From positions 1 to 64,000 of the forward strand of contig NZ_JANGCG010000001.1 of the NCBI RefSeq assembly GCF_024462815.1: 64,000 bases of DNA, in the 5' to 3' direction. Below the pieces are notes generated by a model. That model had not been told where the DNA came from. It saw only the letters and a program-made list of their open reading frames with translations, and did not search any database. The position numbers and the translations under genes were made by a program. Shown one piece after another: positions 1 to 8,121 of the stretch; position 1 is the first letter of the stretch, and the number at the start of each line of letters is the position of its first letter. The stretch is from Gemmiger formicilis. Its GTDB lineage: Bacteria; Bacillota; Clostridia; Oscillospirales; Ruminococcaceae.

Positions 1-13
1 CCGCCACATCCGC
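1..13 (-). tRNA. tRNA-Leu, 5' end only (cut by window edge)
   Basis: Read on the minus strand, the first 13 bases are GCGGATGTGGCGG. This matches the acceptor stem and start of the D-arm of bacterial tRNA-Leu, and resembles the complete tRNA-Leu at 63510-63590, which starts GCGGCTATGGCGG. A perfect sigma-A promoter lies about 50 bp upstream. The anticodon is outside the window, so the isoacceptor is unknown. Thirteen bases are little evidence, and a short coding gene starting at the nearby ATG cannot be excluded. Confidence 0.5.
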
Positions 14-66
14 ATATTCTTTTCGCCGGGGGCCGCGGCCCTGCCGAGGCCCTGACGACGTGTATT

Positions 67-95
67 ATTATAGCCAACTGCCCGGAAAATGTCAA
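67..95 (-). promoter_or_regulatory. sigma-A promoter for the edge tRNA
   Basis: On the minus strand TTGACA (95-90) and TATAAT (72-67) are separated by exactly 17 bp, a consensus match. It points leftward to the partial tRNA-Leu. Positions 96-186 between the two divergent promoters are AT-rich and show no gene. Confidence 0.8.
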
Positions 96-186
96 GCGTT
101 TTCTGCAAAAAAATCAAATATTTTTTATATTTTTGTTAAAATCTATAAAACTTGCGTAAAAACGTGGAATTGCAGCGGCGCACGGC

Positions 187-214
187 TTGCTTTTGCGCCA
201 TAAAATGCTATAAT
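187..214 (+). promoter_or_regulatory. promoter of the DUF975 gene
   Basis: TTGCTT (187-192), a 16-bp spacer and TATAAT (209-214) with a TG upstream of the -10. The start site would fall near 221, followed by the ribosome site GGAGGTGA at 230-237. Confidence 0.7.
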
Positions 215-243
215 AGAACTATGAAATATGGAGGTGACCCACT

Positions 244-1008
244 ATGTGGACACGTGATTTATTGAAAACCAACGCCAAGCAGGCGCTGAAGGGGCGCTAC
301 TGGCGCAGCTTCTGGATTTGCCTTGTGCTCAGCTTTGTCGGGCTGGGAACCGTTGGCGGCAACAGCGGCGCGGGTGCCCGCGAGGCGGTGAATAACGCAA
401 CAGGGAACACTACCCATGTCGATGACGTCATCAACAGCATCCCGGACAGTATGATGACAATGGTGATAATCGGTGTCATCATCGGCTCCATTATCGCAAT
501 CTGCTGGACGCTGTTTATTCTTTACCCGCTGGAGGTGGGCCGCTGCCGCTATTTTATGGAGAGCCGCCAGTCCCTGACACCGCCCTCCACGGTGGTCAGC
601 GTGTTCCGCTACCCCTACGGCAACCCCATTGCGGTTCAGCTTCTTACCGATTTGAAAATAGCCTTGGGCTATTTCCTGCTGATTGTGCCGGGCATTTACT
701 GGACCTACTGCTATATGCTGGTGCCCTACCTGCTGGCGGAAAACCCCTATATGACCTCCACCCGCGCTATGGAGCTGAGCAAGGAGATGATGTACGGCGA
801 AAAATGGAAATTCTTTGTCCTGCAGCTCTCTTTCTTCGGTTGGCTGCTGCTTTGTGCCCTCACGCTGGGCATCGGCGGCTTCTTCCTGGAGCCGTATATG
901 CAGGCTACCTATGCGGAGTTCTACGCCGCCATGCGCAGCAAGGCGCTGGCGCAGGGCTTTGCCACCACTGATGAGCTGGGCGGCTTTGTGCGCCACGATG
1001 CAACCTGA
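244..1008 (+). CDS. DUF975 family integral membrane protein
   Basis: A 254-aa membrane protein. The N-terminus (residues 1-25, with LKTNAKQALKGRYW then a hydrophobic segment) is the usual opening of DUF975 proteins in Firmicutes. The helices seen are about residues 22-42, 72-95, 138-165 and 192-218. The third is followed by tyrosine-rich VPGIYWTYCYMLVPYLLAENP, the family's most recognisable stretch. GGAGGTGA six bases upstream fixes the ATG start. It has its own promoter and terminator, so it is monocistronic. Family members are described only as membrane proteins of unknown function; no catalytic motif is visible. Confidence 0.8.
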   Translation: MWTRDLLKTNAKQALKGRYWRSFWICLVLSFVGLGTVGGNSGAGAREAVNNATGNTTHVDDVINSIPDSMMTMVIIGVIIGSIIAICWTLFILYPLEVGRCRYFMESRQSLTPPSTVVSVFRYPYGNPIAVQLLTDLKIALGYFLLIVPGIYWTYCYMLVPYLLAENPYMTSTRAMELSKEMMYGEKWKFFVLQLSFFGWLLLCALTLGIGGFFLEPYMQATYAEFYAAMRSKALAQGFATTDELGGFVRHDAT

Positions 1009-1023
1009 ATAAAACTGTCTTAC

Positions 1024-1066
1024 CGCCGCGAGGCCGGGCACGTAACCCGGCTTCGCGGCGCTTTTT
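1024..1066 (+). terminator. terminator after DUF975 gene
   Basis: GC-rich stem with arms CGCCGCGAGGCCGGG and CCCGGCTTCGCGGCG around loop CACGTAA, followed by CTTTTT. It isolates the DUF975 gene from the ABC operon. The following gap (1067-1176) carries a TATAAT at 1134-1139 with a weak -35, probably the operon promoter. Confidence 0.85.
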
Positions 1067-1176
1067 GTGGAAGATTTGGTTTCGATTTCACACTTATTCA
1101 AACTGTTCACGCAAATTTTTCACATTTTGCCACTATAATATATGTAAAGTTTCAGCACAAAAGGAGAGTGCATACT

Positions 1177-2217
1177 TTGATTGAAGTAGAGCATCTGACA
1201 AAGCGCTACGGCAGTCACACGGCAGTGGATGACATCAGCTTCACGGTCGAGGACGGCTGCATCTATGGGCTGCTGGGGCCAAACGGCGCGGGCAAGTCCA
1301 CCACCATGAACATCATCACCGGCTATATCTCGGCCACGGACGGCACGGTCAGAATCAACGGCCACGATATTGTCGAGGAGCCCGCCGCAGCCAAGGCTTG
1401 CATCGGCTATCTGCCGGAGCTGCCGCCACTGTATCAGGATATGACGGTGCGGGAATATCTGCTTTTTGTGGCCGAGCTGAAGGGCACCCGCAAAAAGGCA
1501 GACCGTGCCGCCGCAGTGGAGCAGGTCTGCGCCCGGGTGGGGCTGCAGGAGATGGAGCAGCGGCTGATTCGCAACCTGTCCAAGGGCTACCGTCAGCGTG
1601 TGGGCATTGCCGCCGCACTGCTGGGCACGCCGAAAATCATCATTCTGGATGAACCCACCGTGGGCCTTGACCCGGCGCAGATGATTGAGATTCGCTCCCT
1701 TATCCGCGATTTGGGCAAGACGCACACGGTCATTCTGTCCAGCCATATCCTCAGCGAGGTACAGTCGGTCTGCGACCGGGTGCTGATTATCGCCCATGGC
1801 AGGTTGGCAGCGCAGGGCACGCCGGAGGAGCTGGCTGCCCAGCTGACCGCGAAGGGAACCATCACCGCCACGGCACAGGGCAGCCGCGAGGCTGTTGCCG
1901 CCGCTGCCGAAAGCGTCCCCGGCCTGACCGATTTGCGGATTACCGCAGAGGCCGACGGCGAGGTCAGCTTTACCGCCGTCAGCACCGCGGGCACCGATTT
2001 GCGCGGTGCGCTCTCGCAGGCACTGGCTGCGGCAGGCTGCCCGGTGCTGAGCCTGAGCGCCGAAACGATGAGCCTTGAGGACGTGTTCCTGCAGCTGACC
2101 GAAGCGCAGGAGCCGGCGGCAGCGCCGGAAGTCCCCGCAGCGGTGGAGCCGACTGAAGCGCCCGATACAACCGAGACACAAGACACAACCGAAGGAAAGG
2201 AGGGTGACGCACAATGA
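1177..2217 (+). CDS. ABC transporter ATP-binding protein (GldA-like)
   Basis: The 346-aa nucleotide-binding subunit of an ABC-2 type exporter. Walker A GPNGAGKST, signature LSKGYRQRVGIA and Walker B IIILDEPTVGLD are all present, with the switch histidine in LSSHILSEV. A long C-terminal tail after about residue 300 is rich in Pro, Glu and Thr. I chose TTG at 1177 because AAAGGAG lies 10 bases upstream; a GTG at 1168 is nearly on top of that ribosome site. The stop overlaps the next start (ATGA, 2214-2217), implying translational coupling. Together with the next three genes it forms a GldAFG-like complex plus DUF4340 partner. The substrate is unknown. Confidence 0.88.
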   Translation: MIEVEHLTKRYGSHTAVDDISFTVEDGCIYGLLGPNGAGKSTTMNIITGYISATDGTVRINGHDIVEEPAAAKACIGYLPELPPLYQDMTVREYLLFVAELKGTRKKADRAAAVEQVCARVGLQEMEQRLIRNLSKGYRQRVGIAAALLGTPKIIILDEPTVGLDPAQMIEIRSLIRDLGKTHTVILSSHILSEVQSVCDRVLIIAHGRLAAQGTPEELAAQLTAKGTITATAQGSREAVAAAAESVPGLTDLRITAEADGEVSFTAVSTAGTDLRGALSQALAAAGCPVLSLSAETMSLEDVFLQLTEAQEPAAAPEVPAAVEPTEAPDTTETQDTTEGKEGDAQ

Positions 2218-3077
2218 CCGCCATTTTCAAGCGTGAATTCAAGAGCTGCTTTACCGGTATGATTGGCTGGGTCATTGCCGCGGTCAGCCTGTTCTTTCTG
2301 GGGCTGTACTACACAAACCGCAATCTGCTGTATGCTTCGTCGGATTTCGCCACGGTGCTTTACACCATGACGATGATTCTGCTCTTCCTGCTGCCCGCCA
2401 TCAGTATGCGCAGCTTTGCCGAGGAACGCAAAAACAAGACCGACCAGTTGCTTCTGACCAGCCCGGTCGGCATCCCGTCTATTGTGGCGGGCAAATATCT
2501 GGCCGAGGTTGCCGTCTTTGCGCTGCCGCTGGCGGCGGCGGTCATTATGCCGTTGATTCTGACGGCCTTCGGCACGGTATCGCTGGTGGCGGCCTACAGC
2601 GCGCTGCTGGGGTATCTGCTGCTGGGCGCGGCCTGTCTGGCGGTGGGTACATGGATTTCCGCCCTGACGGAAAATCAGATTCTGGCCTACCTTGCCACCT
2701 TCGGCGCGCTGCTGGTGGCCTACCTGATGAACGGCATCCAGACGATGTTCACCACCGGCAATCTGCTGGCCTTTGTGGTATTTATGGTCATTGTGCTGGT
2801 GGCGGCCATCCTTGTGGGCGTCAGCTGCAAGCGGCTGACTGCGGGCCTTACGGTGTTCTGCATCGGCGCGGCGGCGGTTTTCATCCTGTTCCTGGCGCGC
2901 CCGGCGTGGCTGCTGACGGCCTTCAACGCGGTGCTGGATGCACTGGCGCTGTTCGAACCCTTCAAGGACATTGTGGGCGGTATGTTCAGCATCCCGGCCA
3001 TCGTCTACTATCTTTCGGTCATCGGGCTGTTCCTCTTTATGACCGGGCAGGCGCTTGAGCGCCGCCGTTGGAACTGA
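2214..3077 (+). CDS. ABC-2 type permease (GldF-like)
   Basis: A 287-aa polytopic membrane protein, the permease partner of the preceding ATPase. It starts MTAIFKREFKSCFTGMIGW, typical of GldF/ABC-2 permeases, with about six hydrophobic helices spread through the chain. The cytoplasmic segment SMRSFAEERKNKTDQLLLTSPV after the second helix is the conserved loop of this family. Its start overlaps the ATPase stop by four bases and the next gene begins 15 bp downstream, so the operon is tight. GldF is known from Bacteroidetes gliding complexes, but homologues in Firmicutes occur without gliding, so motility is not implied. Confidence 0.85.
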   Translation: MTAIFKREFKSCFTGMIGWVIAAVSLFFLGLYYTNRNLLYASSDFATVLYTMTMILLFLLPAISMRSFAEERKNKTDQLLLTSPVGIPSIVAGKYLAEVAVFALPLAAAVIMPLILTAFGTVSLVAAYSALLGYLLLGAACLAVGTWISALTENQILAYLATFGALLVAYLMNGIQTMFTTGNLLAFVVFMVIVLVAAILVGVSCKRLTAGLTVFCIGAAAVFILFLARPAWLLTAFNAVLDALALFEPFKDIVGGMFSIPAIVYYLSVIGLFLFMTGQALERRRWN

Positions 3078-3092
3078 GGAGGGGCGCAGAGT

Positions 3093-4517
3093 ATGAAAAA
3101 ATTGAACGTGAAGCTCCCGCAGGGCGGCAACAAGCGCACCCTGCACAGCGGCGTGTACGCCAGCGTGCTGGCGGTGGTTGTGTTGGCGGTGGTGATTCTG
3201 CTGAATCTGGTTATCCGCGCACTGCCCACCAAGTACACGCAGTATGATATTTCCACCACCTCGCTCTTCACCCTGAGCGAGACCACCGAGCATCTGCTCC
3301 ATGAGTTAAACACCGATGTCACGGCCTACTATCTGGCCGAAAGCGGGCAGGAGGATGCCAACATCACCCGCCTGCTGGACCGCTATGCGGGCGAGAGCAG
3401 CCATTTCAGCTGGCAGCAGCGTGACCCGGTGCTCTACCCGACCTTTGCCCAGCAGTATGACGGTGCCTCCGTCGGCAGTGTGGTGCTGGTCAGCGGGGAC
3501 AACAACACGGTGCTCTCCTACAGCGATATGTACAAGATGGATTTGGAGAGCTACTACACCACCGGCACCGCCAACTACAGCTTCCAGGCCGAGAACAGCA
3601 TTACCTCCGGCATTGCCAAGGTGACCCGCACTGCGGCCTACCAGCTGTATGAGCTGACCGGCCACGGTGAAGCGGCCCTTGCCAGCGACTTTACCGAGAC
3701 GCTGAACAACGCGGGCGTGACCGTGACCGAGCTGAACCTGACCACGAACGGCAGCATCCCGGCGGATGTGAGCGCGGTGCTCATCAACGCGCCGGGGGCA
3801 GACCTGACGGACGCGGAAACCACCATCCTGCGGGACTACGTGGCCAACGGCGGCAAGCTGTTTGTGGCCACCGACTTTACCACCGACACCCCGAATCTGG
3901 ACACCGTGCTGGCGGACTGCGGTATGACCCGTCAGCCCGGCCTGCTGATTGAGACGGACACCGACCACTACCCCTACGGCTATCCTCAGACCTATCTGCT
4001 GCCCACGCTGGCCAGCAACGAGATTACGGCGGGCGTGTCCCAGAATATGATGGTCTACACCCCCATTGCGCAGGGCATTGCCACCGATGAGGACAGCGAG
4101 TACAGCTTTACCGAGCTGTTGACCACCAGTGCTAACGCCTACTCGATGGAGAACTACGCCACCGCCGAGACCGCCCAGAAGGCCGACACCGACCCCGAGG
4201 GCAGCTTTGCCGTGGCTGTGGCAGCGGAAAACGTCACCACCGGCGCACGTGTGGTCTGGGTCAACTGCCCGAATCTGTTGCTGACCAACATCAATCAGGC
4301 TGTGTCCGGCGGCAATGCCCAGCTGCTGGGCAGCATTGTCAACTGGATGAACGGCGAGCAGACCACCGCGGTCATCAACGCCAAGAGTATGAGCGCCGCC
4401 GCGCTGAGTGTGCCGACCTCGGCCGCGCTGCCGCTGGGCGTGTTGTTCACGATGGTGCTGCCCATCGTCTGCCTGGTGGCGGGTGCGGTCATCTGCGTGG
4501 TGCGCCGCCGCCGATAA
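3093..4517 (+). CDS. GldG-like ABC transporter auxiliary protein
   Basis: A 474-aa protein anchored by an N-terminal helix (about residues 24-45) and a C-terminal helix (about 446-470) ending in CVVRRRR, with a large extracytoplasmic domain between. After the first helix the motif TKYTQYDISTTSLFTLSE matches the start of the GldG/ABC-auxiliary domain, and the middle contains the Rossmann-like half with ELTGHGEA. It sits between the permease and the DUF4340 gene with short gaps (15 and 9 bp). Role in the complex: a membrane-anchored periplasm-side partner, by family analogy. The substrate is not deducible. Confidence 0.8.
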   Translation: MKKLNVKLPQGGNKRTLHSGVYASVLAVVVLAVVILLNLVIRALPTKYTQYDISTTSLFTLSETTEHLLHELNTDVTAYYLAESGQEDANITRLLDRYAGESSHFSWQQRDPVLYPTFAQQYDGASVGSVVLVSGDNNTVLSYSDMYKMDLESYYTTGTANYSFQAENSITSGIAKVTRTAAYQLYELTGHGEAALASDFTETLNNAGVTVTELNLTTNGSIPADVSAVLINAPGADLTDAETTILRDYVANGGKLFVATDFTTDTPNLDTVLADCGMTRQPGLLIETDTDHYPYGYPQTYLLPTLASNEITAGVSQNMMVYTPIAQGIATDEDSEYSFTELLTTSANAYSMENYATAETAQKADTDPEGSFAVAVAAENVTTGARVVWVNCPNLLLTNINQAVSGGNAQLLGSIVNWMNGEQTTAVINAKSMSAAALSVPTSAALPLGVLFTMVLPIVCLVAGAVICVVRRRR

Positions 4518-4526
4518 AGGAGAGCT

Positions 4527-5543
4527 ATGAACAAGAAAAAACTGCTGCCGCTGGCTGTTCTGGCGTGCATTGTGGCCCTGCTGGGTGTGCTGCTGGCGGT
4601 GCTGAACCGTACCGACAGTGCGCAGACGGATACCACCATCCCGCTGTGCAGCCTTGCGGCGGATGACCTTGACACGCTGGCCTACGCCGGGAACAATATG
4701 GAAGTGACCCTGCTCAAGGGCAGTGACGGCACATGGCGGCTGGACTCCGATCCGACCCTGCCGCTGGACCAGACCAAGGTGCAGAGCCTTGTGGAGGGCT
4801 ACACCGGGCTGACCGCCCTGCGCAAGCTGGAGGGCGATGATTTGGCCGCCCTGCCCGAAAAAAGCCATACGCCCCAGATTACGATTATGCTGGGGGCAGG
4901 GGAGCAGAGCGTAAACCTGACCGTTGACCAGCTGAACAGCGTGGCCGATGTCTACTACGTCTATGACGAATCCGGCGCGGCCTACACGGTGCAGCGCAGT
5001 GATCTGGCCACGCTGAGCAAATCCCCGCGCGATTTGTACAAGGCCCAGACGCTGACCGATAAGACCATTGACGATGTGGCCGCTATGCAGGTGAACGAGT
5101 TGGCCTTCACCCAAACGGACGGCAACTGGACGCTGACCGATGAGCCGGGCTACGCCCTGACCCAGAGCAGCGTCAAAAAGATGGCCAGCACGATTCTGGA
5201 AATGCAGACCGCGTGGAGCATCACCGCGCCCGAGGCGGACAGCACCTATGGGCTGGATGAACCGGACGTAACCGCCACGCTGACCTTTACGGACGGCACA
5301 AGCCTGACCGTGCGCTTTGGCAATGCCTGCACCGACACCGAGGACAGCCTGTGCTACCTTGCCAGCGATGCCGCGCCCACGGTGGTCTATGAGGTGAACG
5401 CCGATTACAAGACCGCCTACGCCGTGACGAAGGAGAGCCTGCACGATGAGAACGCCACCGCCGAAACCGCCGACCCGGCGGACGTGGTAGCGCAGTACCC
5501 CGTCGGCGGCGAAAATGATTTCGCCGACAGCCTGCCGGAATGA
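4527..5543 (+). CDS. DUF4340 domain protein, membrane anchored
   Basis: A 338-aa protein with an N-terminal transmembrane segment (residues 6-26) followed by an extracytoplasmic region containing two repeated DUF4340-like halves. The repeat is visible as a similar pattern (WRLDSDPTLPLDQTKVQSL and later WTLTDEPGYALTQSSVKKM). DUF4340 proteins are regularly encoded next to GldG-like ABC auxiliaries, which supports assignment to the same complex. It is the last gene of the operon and is followed by a strong terminator. Function unknown. Confidence 0.8.
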   Translation: MNKKKLLPLAVLACIVALLGVLLAVLNRTDSAQTDTTIPLCSLAADDLDTLAYAGNNMEVTLLKGSDGTWRLDSDPTLPLDQTKVQSLVEGYTGLTALRKLEGDDLAALPEKSHTPQITIMLGAGEQSVNLTVDQLNSVADVYYVYDESGAAYTVQRSDLATLSKSPRDLYKAQTLTDKTIDDVAAMQVNELAFTQTDGNWTLTDEPGYALTQSSVKKMASTILEMQTAWSITAPEADSTYGLDEPDVTATLTFTDGTSLTVRFGNACTDTEDSLCYLASDAAPTVVYEVNADYKTAYAVTKESLHDENATAETADPADVVAQYPVGGENDFADSLPE

Positions 5544-5552
5544 TGATACAAC

Positions 5553-5582
5553 GCGCTGCCCCGCGCCGGGCAGCGCATTTTT
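5553..5582 (+). terminator. terminator of the ABC operon
   Basis: Nine-bp stem GCGCTGCCC/GGGCAGCGC with loop CGCGCC, followed by ATTTTTC, ten bases after the DUF4340 stop. Confidence 0.9.
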
Positions 5583-5583
5583 C

Positions 5584-5612
5584 TTGCCCGAAGCCGGGAA
5601 ATATGCTACTAT
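5584..5612 (+). promoter_or_regulatory. promoter of the GH3 lipoprotein gene
   Basis: TTGCCC (5584-5589), 17 bp, TACTAT (5607-5612), with a TG before the -10. The sequence ATGCTACTAT is repeated in tandem (5603-5612 and 5614-5623), giving a second possible -10. Confidence 0.55.
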
Positions 5613-5685
5613 TATGCTACTATATAGTATATGATGAGCGATACAAAAGGGGGCGCTGCCCGCACCCCCGGAAAGGTGGTATTCC

Positions 5686-6858
5686 ATGAAAAAGCGTTTT
5701 TTTCTGCCCGTTCTGCTGGCGGCGCTCTGCGCCTGCAATGCAGCCGTGCCGACGCCCACCCCAACGCCCACCCCAACGCCCGCCCCGGCAGCGACACCGA
5801 CCATAGAGGCGCAGCCTGCCGATGCGCTGACGCTGGAAGAAAAGGTCGGTCAGCTTTTCATCGTCCGCCCGGATGCACTCGACCTGAGCCTTTCGCAGGA
5901 AACGATCAACGATGCGAAGGCCGATGGCGTGACCGCTGTGACAAACGATGTGCGCAGGGCGCTGCAGCAATACCCCGTGGGCGGCATCTGTCAGTTTGGC
6001 AAAAACATCGAATCACCGTCCCAGCTGGCGCGTTTTAATAAAGAGCTGCAGGACGCAAGCGCCACGCCGTTGTTTATCGCGGTGGATGAGGAGGGCGGTC
6101 TTGTCGCCCGGCTGGCGAACAACGATGCGTTTACGCTGCCACGCTACGCCAGTGCTGCCGCCGTGGGCGCAAGCGGCGACCCCGAGGATGCCCGCGCCAT
6201 GGGGCAGACCATCGGCGCTTATCTGAAGGAATACGGCTTTAATATGGACTTTGCGCCCGATGCCGATGTGAACACCAACCCGGATAACCCGATCATCGGC
6301 AGCCGCGCCTTCTCATCCGATGCCGGTACCGCAGCTGCCATGGCGGCCGCTGCGGCAGACGGCCTGCGGCAGAACGGTATTCTGCCGACCCTCAAGCACT
6401 TCCCCGGCCACGGTGACACCGCCGAGGATAGCCACACAGCGCTGGCTGTGACCTACAAAACGCAGGAGGAACTTGCAAACTGCGAACTGCTGCCCTTTGG
6501 GGCGGACACCGGCCTGCACGCCGTCATGGTGGGGCATATTGCCGCGCCGAATGTGACAGGCAGCAATACCCCGGCTACACTCTCGCCGCAGCTGATCGCA
6601 ATGATTCCGAACGCCGAAGATACGCTGATCATCACCGACTCGCTGGCGATGGATGCCATCGCCGATGCCTACACCCCCGGCGAGGCCGCAGTGCTGGCCC
6701 TGCAGGCGGGCTGTGATGTACTTTTGATGCCAAACTCCCTACCGGAGGCCTACGCTGCCGTGCTGGATGCCGTACAAAACGGCACGATCACGCAAGAGCG
6801 TCTTAACCAAAGCGTCAATAAAATCTTGCGCTATAAAGAGATATTTGCTCATGTCTGA
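5686..6858 (+). CDS. GH3 beta-N-acetylhexosaminidase-like lipoprotein (NagZ type)
   Basis: A 390-aa glycoside hydrolase family 3 protein. The signal peptide ends at LAALCAC, a plausible lipobox with Cys17, then a Pro-Thr repeat linker (about residues 22-40) leads to the catalytic domain. KHFPGHGD at residues 237-244 is the NagZ motif, whose second His is the general acid/base. TDSLAMDA places the nucleophile at Asp318. NagZ enzymes remove N-acetylglucosamine from peptidoglycan fragments; the lipid anchor puts this one outside the membrane, as in Bacillus. GAAAGGTGG precedes the ATG. The last eight bases overlap the next gene. Confidence 0.85.
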   Translation: MKKRFFLPVLLAALCACNAAVPTPTPTPTPTPAPAATPTIEAQPADALTLEEKVGQLFIVRPDALDLSLSQETINDAKADGVTAVTNDVRRALQQYPVGGICQFGKNIESPSQLARFNKELQDASATPLFIAVDEEGGLVARLANNDAFTLPRYASAAAVGASGDPEDARAMGQTIGAYLKEYGFNMDFAPDADVNTNPDNPIIGSRAFSSDAGTAAAMAAAAADGLRQNGILPTLKHFPGHGDTAEDSHTALAVTYKTQEELANCELLPFGADTGLHAVMVGHIAAPNVTGSNTPATLSPQLIAMIPNAEDTLIITDSLAMDAIADAYTPGEAAVLALQAGCDVLLMPNSLPEAYAAVLDAVQNGTITQERLNQSVNKILRYKEIFAHV

Positions 6859-7906
6859 AACTGTCTGGGCCGTTGACGGCTCCTTTTTTGCCCAGCGCCT
6901 TTCGGGCATCCAGCGCTATTCCATCGAGCTGCTGGCCGCGCTTGACCGCATTGTGCCGCCGGGCCTTGTGGAGATCGTCACCCCGCAGGGCGTCACCACG
7001 CCGCAGTATGCCAATATAAAGGTGGTGCCCTATGGCACGCACAGGGGCGGCGTGTGGCAGCAGCTGGACTACCCGCGCTATCTGAAGCGGCGCGGGGCAA
7101 AGGGGCTTGCCACCTGCAACGTCATTCCACTGTTCGGGTTCCGCGGTATAGCGGTGGTGCACGATGTCTGCTACCGTGCCCGCCCGGACTTCTACACCGA
7201 CCCACGCGGCCGACTGAGCGCCGCATGGCACTGCCTGCAATACCGCCGCATTGCGCAGCGGGCCGAGCGTATTATCACGGTGTCGGAGTTTTCCAAAAGT
7301 GAAATTACTAAATATTACGGCGTGCCTGCGTCCAAAATAGACGTGATTTACAATGCGTGGCAGCAGATGGAGCGCGCCGTGCCGGACGAGACCGTTTTTG
7401 CCAAGCACCCCGAGCTGAAGCCGGGCGAATACTATTTCAGTATGGCGAACCTGCTGAAGAACAAGAACTTTCCGTGGGTGTTGCGTGCGGCCAAGGCCAA
7501 GCCAGACGCCGTGTTTGCCATTGCGGGCGGCGGCAGCCTTGCCGCCGAGGCCGAGCGTCTGGGCCTTGCGGATTTGCCCAATGTGCGCTATCTGGGCTAT
7601 GTCCGGGACGGTACGGCCAAGGCGCTGATGGCCCACTGCCGCGCCTTTCTGTTCCCGACCCTGTACGAGGGCTTTGGCATCCCGCCGCTGGAGGCCGCCG
7701 CCTGCGGTGCGCCGCAGATTCTTGTCAGCGACACGCCCTGTATGCGGGAGGTCTACGGCCCCAGCGCCGCCTACATTGATTTGAACACAAACCCCGGCAA
7801 TGTCGATGCTGTCACGCCCGCCACAGCCCCCACCGCCGCGCTTTTGCCTCGCTACAGCTGGGCCAAAAGCGCGGAGAAACTGTTGAGGATCCTGTTGCAG
7901 GGATAG
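6851..7906 (+). CDS. GT4 family glycosyltransferase
   Basis: A 351-aa GT-B fold glycosyltransferase. The C-terminal half contains the nucleotide-sugar site EGFGIPPLEAAACGAPQI, with the E-x7-E pair of family GT4, and the acceptor half starts VDGSFFAQRLSGIQRYS. I chose ATG 6851 (MSETVWAVDG), which overlaps the GH3 stop by eight bases, rather than an earlier ATG deep inside the GH3 gene. The reading overlap suggests coupled translation with the NagZ-like protein. Donor and acceptor cannot be told from sequence. It may build a surface glycan, since no other capsule genes are near. Confidence 0.82.
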   Translation: MSETVWAVDGSFFAQRLSGIQRYSIELLAALDRIVPPGLVEIVTPQGVTTPQYANIKVVPYGTHRGGVWQQLDYPRYLKRRGAKGLATCNVIPLFGFRGIAVVHDVCYRARPDFYTDPRGRLSAAWHCLQYRRIAQRAERIITVSEFSKSEITKYYGVPASKIDVIYNAWQQMERAVPDETVFAKHPELKPGEYYFSMANLLKNKNFPWVLRAAKAKPDAVFAIAGGGSLAAEAERLGLADLPNVRYLGYVRDGTAKALMAHCRAFLFPTLYEGFGIPPLEAAACGAPQILVSDTPCMREVYGPSAAYIDLNTNPGNVDAVTPATAPTAALLPRYSWAKSAEKLLRILLQG

Positions 7907-7942
7907 AGACTGCCCGGTTGCGGGTGTTTCCGCACGCTTGGC

Positions 7943-7976
7943 CCTCATCAGTCACCTTCGGTGACAGCTTCCCCCG
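7943..7976. repeat. 34-bp dispersed palindromic repeat, copy 1
   Basis: A 34-bp sequence containing the palindrome TCACCTTCGGTGA, identical to a copy at 49540-49573. It lies in the 215-bp gap 7907-8121, which otherwise holds only the yifB terminator. Both copies are in non-coding DNA just after a stop codon. Confidence 0.8.
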
Positions 7977-8065
7977 CAGGGAAAGGTGGTGCAAAGCGCC
8001 GGATGAGGGGCAACCTGACCGGTAAATGCTGCTTGCGGGCAACCGTCCATACCCCCAAAAACACC

Positions 8066-8099
8066 ACGCGCCCGCCGTTCCCAAAAACGGTGGGCGCGT
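8066..8099 (-). terminator. terminator of yifB
   Basis: Stem ACGCGCCC-GCCGTT with AACGG-TGGGCGCGT around a short loop. Read on the minus strand it is followed by GGTGTTTTTGG. It lies 22 bp beyond the yifB stop. Confidence 0.75.
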
Positions 8100-8121
8100 A
8101 TTGTATAGGCAAACCAATCGT

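Noticed and set aside
3306-5804. An 832-codon open frame on the minus strand opposite the GldG and DUF4340 genes
   Set aside because: Low-complexity Gly/Val/His/Arg composition, no ribosome site and full overlap with two clear plus-strand genes; a shadow of GC-rich codon usage.
7943-7976. Possible CRISPR repeat
   Set aside because: Only two identical copies 41 kb apart, no spacer array and no cas genes.
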